Source: JAOUEA01 sp963821925 (GTDB taxonomy: Bacteria > Actinomycetota > UBA4738 > HRBIN12). From it: DNA of 64,000 bases. Below the pieces are notes generated by a model, which saw nothing but the letters and a program-made list of their open reading frames with translations, had not been told where the DNA came from and did not search any database. The stretch lies in contig CAWGFO010000011.1 of the NCBI GenBank assembly GCA_963821925.1, forward strand, positions 124,001-188,000, read 5' to 3'. Shown piece after piece: positions 8,674 through 16,056 of this stretch. A program made the position numbers and the translations under genes. Within the stretch, counting starts at the first letter, position 1, and the number at the start of each line of letters is the position of its first letter.

Positions 8674-8676
8674 ACT
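8671..8676 (+). promoter_or_regulatory. -10 box of otsA
   Basis: TAGACT, which also contains the stop codon of the preceding MFS gene, followed by 8 nt and the ATG at 8685. There is no ribosome site between them, so a leaderless mRNA is likely. Confidence 0.45.
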
Positions 8677-8684
8677 CATCCCCG

Positions 8685-10163
8685 ATGGCGGCGCAGAGCG
8701 GGATCCGATCGGCATCGGCCATGGAGGCCAAGATCGTCGTGGCCTCGAACCGCGGCCCCGTCGGTTTCGAGCGGGACGAGCGCGGACGCCTGACCGCGCG
8801 ACGCGGCGCCGGTGGTCTCGTCACGGCCCTGTCGGGGGTGTTCTACCGGGACGACACCTCCTGGATCTCGGCCGCGATGACCGACGGAGACCGGGCGGTC
8901 GCGCTGAAGGGCCGCACGGTGTCGTCGGACTCGCACCAGCAGATGCGGTACGTGGTGCTGCCGCCGGAGCGCTACGACGCCTACTACAACGAGATCGCGA
9001 ACCGGATCCTGTGGTTCGTGCATCACAACCTGTGGGACACGCCGCGCAACCCGATGTTCGACGACGCGACGCAGGAGGCGTGGCAGCACTACGTCGAGGC
9101 GAACCGCGCGTTCGCACTGGCGCTGGCCGACGAGGCGCCCGACGACCCGGTCTACCTGATCCAGGACTACCAGCTGTGCCTGGTGCCCGGGATGCTCCGC
9201 GAGCTGCATCCCGAGGCGAAGATCGTGCACTTCTCCCACACGCCGTTCGCCGGCGCGACCTACCTGCGGATCCTGCCCGTCGAGATGCGCACGGCGATCG
9301 TCAGGGGCATGGCGGGCGCCGACGTCCTGGGCTTCCAGTCGAAGCAGTGGGCCGAGAACTACCTGCTGTCGGCGCGCGGGCTCCCGGGGATGCGCGTCCT
9401 GCGCGGCGGACGCATCGAGATCGACGGACGCGTGGCCGCCGTACGGTCGTTCCCGGTGGCGGTGAGCGCCGAGCCGATCCGCGAGACCGCCTCCCAGCCC
9501 GAGGCCGACTCGGTCCGCCAGGAGCTCCAGGCATGGGCGGGCGACCGCGCCGTCGTGCTCCGCGTCGACCGGCTCGAGCCGTCGAAGAACATCCTCCGGG
9601 GCTTCCTGGCGTTCGGGCTGTTCCTGCGTCGCTACCCCGAGTGGCGCGGCCGCGTGCAGTTCCTCTGCCTGTTCAGTCCGTCGCGCGAAGAGGTGCCCGA
9701 GTACCAGAGCTACGGAGAAGATTGCCTCGCCGCCGCCGAGCGAGTGAACAAGGAGTTCGGCACGAAGACGTGGGCTCCGATCGAGGTGAAGGTCCAGGAG
9801 GACTACGCTTACGCGGTCGCCGCCTACGACCTGTACGACGTCCTGTTCGTGAACCCCACGTATGACGGCATGAACCTCGTGGCGATGGAGGGGCCGCTCG
9901 TGAACCGGCACGACGGTGTCGTGCTCCTGTCGCGGAACGCGGGCGCGTACACGCGGCTCGGGCGTCACGCGCTCGGCGTGAACCCCTTCGACCTGGCGGA
10001 GACGGCCGAGGCGCTCTACGAGGCCCTGTCGATGGCGCCCGACGATCGCGCGCGTCGTGCGCGCGGGCTCGCGCGCACGGTCCAGGCGCACACGCCGGCC
10101 AGCTGGCTCGCGAGCCAACTCGAGGCCGTCGATCAGGTGCGGCCGCCGTCGCGCCGGCGCTGA
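8685..10163 (+). CDS. otsA: Alpha,alpha-trehalose-6-phosphate synthase (GT20)
   Basis: A 492-residue retaining glycosyltransferase expected to join a nucleotide-activated glucose to glucose-6-phosphate. Seen: SNRGPVGF near the N-terminus, IQDYQLCLVPGMLRELHP, the conserved active-site histidine in HFSHTPFAG, the Arg and Lys of RLEPSKNILRGF, and DGMNLVAMEGP near the C-terminus. The canonical form of the last motif is DGMNLVAKE, so the lysine is methionine here. An alternative start at 8721 (MEAKIVVASNRGP) would give 480 residues; 8685 is preferred from the -10 spacing. otsB is convergent, 25 bp away, and a GH15 hydrolase follows. Glucosylglycerol-phosphate synthase is the main alternative within GT20; the otsB neighbour argues for trehalose. 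Confidence 0.85.
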   Translation: MAAQSGIRSASAMEAKIVVASNRGPVGFERDERGRLTARRGAGGLVTALSGVFYRDDTSWISAAMTDGDRAVALKGRTVSSDSHQQMRYVVLPPERYDAYYNEIANRILWFVHHNLWDTPRNPMFDDATQEAWQHYVEANRAFALALADEAPDDPVYLIQDYQLCLVPGMLRELHPEAKIVHFSHTPFAGATYLRILPVEMRTAIVRGMAGADVLGFQSKQWAENYLLSARGLPGMRVLRGGRIEIDGRVAAVRSFPVAVSAEPIRETASQPEADSVRQELQAWAGDRAVVLRVDRLEPSKNILRGFLAFGLFLRRYPEWRGRVQFLCLFSPSREEVPEYQSYGEDCLAAAERVNKEFGTKTWAPIEVKVQEDYAYAVAAYDLYDVLFVNPTYDGMNLVAMEGPLVNRHDGVVLLSRNAGAYTRLGRHALGVNPFDLAETAEALYEALSMAPDDRARRARGLARTVQAHTPASWLASQLEAVDQVRPPSRRR

Positions 10164-10188
10164 GGGCCTTTCTGGGAGCCGCGGCGCC

Positions 10189-10944
10189 TCAGAGCCGCCG
10201 CAGCAGCCCGACCAGCCCGGCGGGCCCGTCCACGACGACGTCGGCCGCCGCGGTGAGCGCCGTCGGTGTCTCGGGGCCGTGCACCGCGACCTTCACCGTC
10301 ACGAGCCCGGCTGCGGCAAGCGCGTCGAGCACCTCGAACGCCTTGAGGTCGGCTCGGTCGTCGCCCGCGTAGAGCACGGCGTCGAGCCCCGCGTCGGTCA
10401 CGATCTGCTCGACGGCACCGCCCTTCAGCGCCCGACCGGCGGGGACGAGCTCGAGGACCTTCTTCCCCTCGATCAGCTCCATCCCGGTCTCCGCCGCGAT
10501 CGGGGCGAGCGCCGCCGCGAGGCTGGCCTCGGCTGCCGCCGGATCGGTCGCCCCCCGGTAGTGGGCGGCGATCGACCCGCCCTTGTGCTCGACGCGGATC
10601 CCGGGGATCCCGGCCGCGATCGCGCGCACGCGATCCTCGAGGCCCTCGGGCAGCATCGTGTCGTCCTCGATCCCGTACAGGGCGGCGAGTCGTACCCCCG
10701 GCACGCCGATCAGGGTCTCGAGCTCGGCCCGCGTGCGACCGGACACCACGGCCACGACGGCGAAGCGGCCCACGAGGCGGGCGAGCGCGTCGCGCGCGCC
10801 CTCGCGGATCTGCGCGAGCTCGGGCCGCGCGACGATCGGGCTGAGGCTCCCGTCGAAGTCCACGAGGATGCCGGACCGGCCCTCCGCCGCGGCGAAGGCC
10901 GCGAGGGCCCGAGGCTTCGACGACTCCATCTCTGCTCCCATCAT
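10189..10944 (-). CDS. otsB: Trehalose-6-phosphate phosphatase
   Basis: A HAD-superfamily phosphatase of 251 residues that removes phosphate from trehalose-6-phosphate. The nucleophile motif is LVDFDGSLSPI near residues 27-37. Motif II region reads VVAVVSGRTRAELE, and the C-terminal metal-binding motif is YAGDDRADLKAFE. Three in-frame ATGs (10944, 10941, 10929) precede the conserved region; the first is given, but MESSKPRALAAF at 10929 is equally plausible. A TAGGAT box at 10981-10986 (minus strand) could drive it with a leader of about 30 nt. It is convergent with otsA and divergent from the GH15 gene. Confidence 0.85.
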   Translation of the reverse strand: MMGAEMESSKPRALAAFAAAEGRSGILVDFDGSLSPIVARPELAQIREGARDALARLVGRFAVVAVVSGRTRAELETLIGVPGVRLAALYGIEDDTMLPEGLEDRVRAIAAGIPGIRVEHKGGSIAAHYRGATDPAAAEASLAAALAPIAAETGMELIEGKKVLELVPAGRALKGGAVEQIVTDAGLDAVLYAGDDRADLKAFEVLDALAAAGLVTVKVAVHGPETPTALTAAADVVVDGPAGLVGLLRRL

Positions 10945-10980
10945 GGCGGTCCGGTGGTCTTCTGCACCACTTCACCCCAA

Positions 10981-10986
10981 ATCCTA
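10981..10986 (-). promoter_or_regulatory. Candidate -10 box of otsB
   Basis: TAGGAT on the minus strand, 36 nt upstream of the first otsB ATG. It lies 20 bp from the plus-strand -10 box of the GH15 gene, so the two divergent promoters nearly face each other. Confidence 0.35.
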
Positions 10987-11006
10987 GTGACCCGAACGAC
11001 CGCCGA

Positions 11007-11012
11007 TAGACT
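11007..11012 (+). promoter_or_regulatory. -10 box of GH15 gene
   Basis: TAGACT with an 8-nt spacer to the GTG at 11021, consistent with a leaderless GUG-start transcript. Confidence 0.45.
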
Positions 11013-11020
11013 CGGGCCCC

Positions 11021-12961
11021 GTGAGCAGCGCGAACATCGTTCCCTTCCCCGGCGCCGCGGAGCCGCCACCCGGCGGCGAGGTGTCGCCGCTCCAGAGCCG
11101 GCACGGCCCGTTCACCCCGATCGCGGAGTACGGGTTCCTCTCCGATCGCGAGGTCTCGGCGCTCGTCGGCCCGAGCGGCAGCGTCGAGTGGCTCTGCCTG
11201 CCCCGGCCCGACAGCCCCAGCGTGTTCGGCGCGATCCTCGACCGGTCGGCGGGCGCGTTCCGGCTGGGGCCGGCCGAGCTCCTGGTGCCCGCCGGACGCC
11301 GCTACCTGCCGGGCACGAACGTCCTCGAGACCACGTGGCAGACGCGGACCGGCTGGCTCCTCGTGCGCGACGCGCTCGTCATGGGCGAATGGCAGGAGGA
11401 GGAGCGGCCCGAGGACTACACGCGTCCGCCTGGGGACTACCGCGCCTCGCACATGCTGCTGCGCGCCGTGCGCTGCATCCAGGGTCAGGTCGACCTGGTG
11501 CTGAACTGCGAGCCCGTCTTCGACTACGGCCGCACCGACGCCCGGTGGGCCTACACGGGGTCCGGATGGAGCGAGGCGATCGCGACCGGGGGCGCCGAGG
11601 ACCCGCACCTGCGACTCACGACCGATATGCGCGTGGGCCTGGAAGGGCGCGCTGCGGTAGCGATCACGCGGCTCGACGACGGCGACGCGGCGTTCGCGGC
11701 CCTGTCCTGGGACGGCGAGCTGAACCCGCCGCCGGCCGACGCCGAGGCCGCATGGGAGATGATCCACGATACGTCCGACTTCTGGCGCGGGTGGCTGAAC
11801 AAGGGCGAGTTCCCCGATCACCCGTGGCGGAGCCACCTCCAGCGATCCGCGCTCACGCTGAAGGGGCTCACCTACGCGCCCACCGGGGCGCTGATCGCGG
11901 CGCCGACCACCTCGCTCCCCGAGTCGCCGGGCGGCGAACGGAACTGGGACTACCGCTACAGCTGGGTGCGGGACGCGACGTTCGCGCTGTGGGGGCTCTA
12001 CTCGCTCGGGTTCGACTTCGAGGCCAACAGCTTCTTCTACTTCATCGCCGACCAGATCCGAGACGGCGCCCCGCTCCACGTGATGTACGGCGTGGGCGGG
12101 GAGATCGAGCTCGAGGAATCCACGCTCGACCACCTCACGGGCTACGACCACGCCCAGCCGGTGCGGATCGGGAACGGCGCCTGGAACCAGGAGCAGCACG
12201 ACGTCTGGGGGGCCTTGCTCGACTCGGTCTACCTGCATCTGCGATCCGGAGAGTTCCTCTCGGGAGTCACCTGGTCGGGGCTCGAGCGCCAGGTCGAGCG
12301 ATCGATCGAGCGCTGGCGCGATCCCGACCACGGGATCTGGGAGATGCGCGGCGAGCCGCAGCACTTCACGATGTCGAAGATCATGTGCTGGGTCGCGTGC
12401 GATCGCGGCGCGCACCTGGCCGACGTGATGGACCGTCCCGAGCTCGCCGAACGCTGGCGGGACGAGGCCGAGACGATCAGGGCCGACGTGCTCGCGAACG
12501 GCATCGACGACCGTGGCGTGCTGACCCAGGCGTACGGCTCGACGGCGCTCGACGCCTCGCTCCTGCTCGCACCGCTGATGCGGTTCCTGCCCCCCGACGA
12601 CCCCCGGATCCACGCGACCGTGCTCGCGATCGCCGACGAGCTCACCGACGACGGCCTCGTGCTGCGCTACCGCGCGGAGGAGACCGACGACGGCATCGAA
12701 GGGCCCGAGGCGACGTTCGCGATCTGCTCGTTCTGGCTGGTGTCGGCGCTCGCCGAGATCGACGAGCTCGAACGCGCCCGCGCGCTCTGCGAGCGGATGC
12801 TCTCGTACGCGAGCCCGCTCGGGCTCTACGCGGAGGAGATCGATCCGCGCACGGGCCGGCACTGGGGCAACTACCCGCAGGCGTTCACGCATCTGGCGCT
12901 GATCAACGCGCTCACGCACGTGATCCGGGCCGAGGAGCGCCTCACGGAGCGGCCGGGCTAG
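11021..12961 (+). CDS. Glycoside hydrolase family 15 protein, candidate trehalase
   Basis: A 646-residue protein with an N-terminal beta-rich domain (GPFTPIAEYGFLSD near residue 30) and a C-terminal (alpha/alpha)6 catalytic barrel. The GH15 signature ERNWDYRYSWVRDATFALW lies near 306-324. The expected catalytic pair are E441 in IWEMRGEPQHF and E605/E606 in YAEEIDPRTG. No signal peptide is visible, so it acts in the cytoplasm. GH15 includes glucoamylases, glucodextranases and the mycobacterial-type trehalase. The position next to otsA and otsB makes trehalose hydrolysis the most economical reading, but substrate is inferred. It is convergent with gnd, 19 bp away. Confidence 0.85.
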   Translation: MSSANIVPFPGAAEPPPGGEVSPLQSRHGPFTPIAEYGFLSDREVSALVGPSGSVEWLCLPRPDSPSVFGAILDRSAGAFRLGPAELLVPAGRRYLPGTNVLETTWQTRTGWLLVRDALVMGEWQEEERPEDYTRPPGDYRASHMLLRAVRCIQGQVDLVLNCEPVFDYGRTDARWAYTGSGWSEAIATGGAEDPHLRLTTDMRVGLEGRAAVAITRLDDGDAAFAALSWDGELNPPPADAEAAWEMIHDTSDFWRGWLNKGEFPDHPWRSHLQRSALTLKGLTYAPTGALIAAPTTSLPESPGGERNWDYRYSWVRDATFALWGLYSLGFDFEANSFFYFIADQIRDGAPLHVMYGVGGEIELEESTLDHLTGYDHAQPVRIGNGAWNQEQHDVWGALLDSVYLHLRSGEFLSGVTWSGLERQVERSIERWRDPDHGIWEMRGEPQHFTMSKIMCWVACDRGAHLADVMDRPELAERWRDEAETIRADVLANGIDDRGVLTQAYGSTALDASLLLAPLMRFLPPDDPRIHATVLAIADELTDDGLVLRYRAEETDDGIEGPEATFAICSFWLVSALAEIDELERARALCERMLSYASPLGLYAEEIDPRTGRHWGNYPQAFTHLALINALTHVIRAEERLTERPG

Positions 12962-12980
12962 GGCGCGAACCCCCGGGCGG

Positions 12981-14015
12981 TCAGGCGCGCGGCTCGTCGT
13001 GCCCGCCGAACCCCTTCCGCATCGCCGAGAGCACGCGGTTCGCGAGGTCGTCGTTGCCGCGTGACGCGAACCGGGCGTAGAGGGCCGACGTCAGCACCGG
13101 CGTCGGGACGCCTTCGTCGATCGCGGCGATCGCGGTCCAGCGCCCCTCCCCGGAATCGGCCACCCGGCCCCCGAACCCCTCGAGATCGGGCGAACCGTGG
13201 AGCGCGGCGGCCGTGAGGTCGAGGAGCCACGATCCGACCACGCTCCCCCGCCGCCACAGCTCGGCGATCTCGGACAGGTCCAGGTCGTAGCGATAGAACT
13301 CGGCACCCTCGAGTGGCGCGGTCTCGGCGTCCTTCGAGCGCTCCTCGGCCCCGGCGTTCGCGTGCGCGAGGACGTTCAGGCCCTCGGCGTACGCGGCCAT
13401 CAGGCCGTACTCGATCCCGTTGTGCACCATCTTCACGAAGTGGCCGGCGCCGTTCGGGCCGCAATGCAGGTACCCGCGCTCCGCCGGCGACGGGGCTCCC
13501 TCGCGGCCCGTGGTACGCGGGGCGGCGTCGGCCCCCGGGGCGAGCGACGCGAAGATCGGCTCGAGCCGAGCGAAGACCTCCGGCTCGGCGCCCACCATCA
13601 GGCAGAACCCCCGCTCGAGCCCCCACACGCCGCCGCTGGTGCCGCAGTCGACGTGATGGATCCCCCCCTCGGCCAGCAGCGAGGCGTGCGCGACGTCGTC
13701 CCGGTAGTACGTGTTGCCGCCGTCGATCACGGCGTCGCCCGGCTCGAGGTGCTCCGCGAGCTCGACGATCGTGGACGTGGTGATCTCGCCGGCGGGCAGC
13801 ATCACCCACACGGTGCGCGGCGCCTCGAGCGTGGCCACGAAGGCCTCGATCGAGCCTGCGCCCGTGGCCCCCTCGGCCTCGAGCGCCGCGACGGCGTCGG
13901 GGTTCACGTCGTACGCCACGCAGCGGTGGCCGTCGCGCATCAGGCGCCGGACCAGGTTCGAGCCCATGCGGCCCAGCCCCACCATCCCCAGCTGCATCGG
14001 TCGGTCGGTCGTCAA
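12981..14015 (-). CDS. gnd: 6-phosphogluconate dehydrogenase, decarboxylating (short GndA-type)
   Basis: A 344-residue enzyme that oxidatively decarboxylates 6-phosphogluconate to ribulose-5-phosphate. The Rossmann motif is GMVGLGRMGSN (about 10-20). The substrate-binding motif is CGTSGGVWGLERG and the active-site lysine region is HFVKMVHNGIEYGLM. Its length matches the short, often NAD-preferring class rather than the 470-residue NADP form. The start is a TTG at 14015, chosen because GGAAGGAG lies about 10 nt upstream inside the end of pgi; the ATG at 13997 would be 28 nt from that site. It is the last gene of the leftward cph-pgi-gnd operon, starting 6 bp after the pgi stop. Confidence 0.9.
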   Translation of the reverse strand: MTTDRPMQLGMVGLGRMGSNLVRRLMRDGHRCVAYDVNPDAVAALEAEGATGAGSIEAFVATLEAPRTVWVMLPAGEITTSTIVELAEHLEPGDAVIDGGNTYYRDDVAHASLLAEGGIHHVDCGTSGGVWGLERGFCLMVGAEPEVFARLEPIFASLAPGADAAPRTTGREGAPSPAERGYLHCGPNGAGHFVKMVHNGIEYGLMAAYAEGLNVLAHANAGAEERSKDAETAPLEGAEFYRYDLDLSEIAELWRRGSVVGSWLLDLTAAALHGSPDLEGFGGRVADSGEGRWTAIAAIDEGVPTPVLTSALYARFASRGNDDLANRVLSAMRKGFGGHDEPRA

Positions 14016-14021
14016 CGTCGC

Positions 14022-15694
14022 TCAGCTCCTTCCGGGTGCGCCGTCGTCGCTCCCGTCGGCACGCATGGCACGGTAGCGACGGATCAGGGCGTTCGTCGAT
14101 CCGTCGTGTGCGAGGTCGGGCTCCTCCGCGGCGGTCAGCTCGGGGACGATCCGCTGCGCGAGCGCCTTCCCGAGCTCGACCCCCCACTGGTCGAACGGGT
14201 CGATGTCCCAGACGGCGGCCTGCGTGAACACGTCGTGCTCGTAGAGCGCCACGAGCGCACCGAGGGTACGCGGGGTGAGGCGCTCGGCGAGGATCGTCGT
14301 GCTGGGACGGTTGCCCTCGAAGGTCCGATGGGGCACGAGCCACTCGGGCGTGCCCTCGTCGCGGACCTCGTCGGCGGTCTTGCCGAAGGCGAGCGCCTCC
14401 GCCTGGGCGAACACGTTCGACATCAGGAGGTCGTGGTGCTCGCCGATCGGGTTCCCGCTCCGCGCGAACCCGATCAGGTCGAGCGGGATCAGCTGCGTGC
14501 CCTGATGCAGGAGTTGGTAGAAGGAGTGCTGGCCGTTCGTCCCGGGCTCACCCCAGTAGAGCGCGCCGGTCGGGTGATCCACGGGCGCACCGGCGACCGT
14601 CACGCGTTTGCCGTTCGACTCCATCGTGAGCTGCTGCAGGTACGCCGGGAACCGGGCGAGGTGCTGCTCGTAGGGCATCACACCCCACGACGTGGTGCCG
14701 AAGAACCCGCCGTACCAGACGGCGAGCAGCCCCTTGAGCACCGGAAGGTTCCGCTCGAGCGGCGCCGTCCGGAAATGCTCGTCCATCTCGTGGGATCCCG
14801 ACAGCATGTCGTTGAAGGCCTCAGGCCCGATCGCGATCATCGTGGAGAGCCCGATCGCGCTCTCCATCGAGTACCGGCCACCCACCCAGTCCCAGAAGCC
14901 GAAGATGTGCTCGGGATCGATCCCGAAGGCACCGACCTCGTCGGACGCGGTCGAGACCGCGACGAAGTGACGCGCGACGGCGGCCTCCTCGCCGAGTCCC
15001 GAGACGATCCATTCGCGCGCGGTGCGTGCGTTCGTCATCGTCTCGAGGGTCGTGAACGTCTTCGAGGCGACCACGAAGAGCGTCTCGGCCGGATCGAGGT
15101 CGTGGGTGGCCTCGACGAAGTCGGTTCCATCGACGTTCGAGACGAACCGGAAGGTCAGGTCGCGCCGGGCGTAGTCGGCGAGCGCCCGGTACGCCATCGC
15201 CGGCCCCAGGTCGGAACCTCCGATCCCCACGTTGACGACCGCGCGGATCGGACGACCGGTGTGCCCCGTCCACGCACCGGACCGCACGGCCTCGGCGAAC
15301 ACGGCCATGCGGTCGAGCACCTCGTGCACCTGTGCGACCACGTCGACGCCGTCGACCACGAGCGAGGTCCCGCGCGGCATCCGCAGCGCCACGTGCAGCG
15401 CCGGTCGGTCTTCCGAGACGTTCACGTGCTCGCCCCGGCACATCGCCTCGATCCCTGGCGGAGCCCGCACGCCTCGGCGAGCTCCACGAGCAACCCGATC
15501 GTCTCGTCGGTCACGCGATGCTTCGCGTAGTCGACGTAGAGTCCGGCGCCCTCGGCCACCAGGCGCTCGCCCCGTCCGGGGTCCTCGGCGAAGAGATCGC
15601 GGAGATGGCGGTCGCCGATCTCGGCGTGATGCCCCTGCAGGGCAGACCACTCGGGCGTCTCGCGGAGCCCCGTCGTCGAGGCAGTCACGGGCAT
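14022..15694 (-). CDS. pgi: Glucose-6-phosphate isomerase, with an apparent single-base frameshift
   Basis: Interconverts glucose-6-phosphate and fructose-6-phosphate. The first 80 or so residues (MPVTASTTGLRETPEWSALQ to LVELAEACGLR) are in one frame and the rest (from GIEAMCRGEHVNVSEDRPAL) in another. The break falls at the GGG run at 15453-15455 (CCC on the plus strand). Adding one G would restore LRQGIEAM and a protein of about 557 residues, the usual length. Conserved motifs follow: NVGIGGSDLGP, VASKTFTTLETMTN, YSMESAIGLS, EPGTNGQHSFYQLLHQGT. The ATG at 15694 has GAGGA 4 nt upstream and begins 7 nt after the dksA-like stop. I take this as a working gene with a sequencing or assembly error, or a recent mutation. 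Confidence 0.8.
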
Positions 15695-15701
15695 ATTGTC
15701 C

Positions 15702-16046
15702 TCATGCGGGCGCCGCGGCGCAGTCGACGCACAGTACCGACCAGGGACGGGCCTCCAGTCGGCCCTCCGGGATCTCGTTCCCGCATCGGTCGCAGGTGCC
15801 GTACGTGCCCTCGTCGATCTTGGCGAGGGCACGCTCGACGTCGGCGAGCTTCGCGGTGAGCGCCCCGGCCTGGCCGACCTTCTCGATCCGGTCGATCGCC
15901 TGGCTCGTCCCTTCGCCGACACGTTTGCCGAAGCCGATCGTCGCGGCCGGGTCGCGGGTCACCGTGGTGAGGTCGCCGAGCTCGTCGGCGAGCCCGGCGC
16001 GCTCGGCCTCGAGGGTGGCACGCACCGCATCCAGGTCGATCGCCAC
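15702..16046 (-). CDS. DksA/TraR-family zinc-finger protein
   Basis: A 114-residue acidic, helical protein ending in a CxxC-17-CxxC zinc finger (CDRCGNEIPEGRLEARPWS, then LCVDC). The N-terminal half (about residues 5-75) is predicted coiled coil, as in DksA-type proteins that enter the RNA polymerase secondary channel. Actinobacterial members such as CarD-unrelated TraR/DksA proteins are poorly characterised. It starts 10 nt after the cphA stop and ends 7 nt before the pgi start, so it is clearly part of the operon. I infer a link between stringent or nutritional signals and this operon, but no target can be read from sequence. Confidence 0.75.
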   Translation of the reverse strand: MAIDLDAVRATLEAERAGLADELGDLTTVTRDPAATIGFGKRVGEGTSQAIDRIEKVGQAGALTAKLADVERALAKIDEGTYGTCDRCGNEIPEGRLEARPWSVLCVDCAAAPA

Positions 16047-16056
16047 GGCCAGCGCC

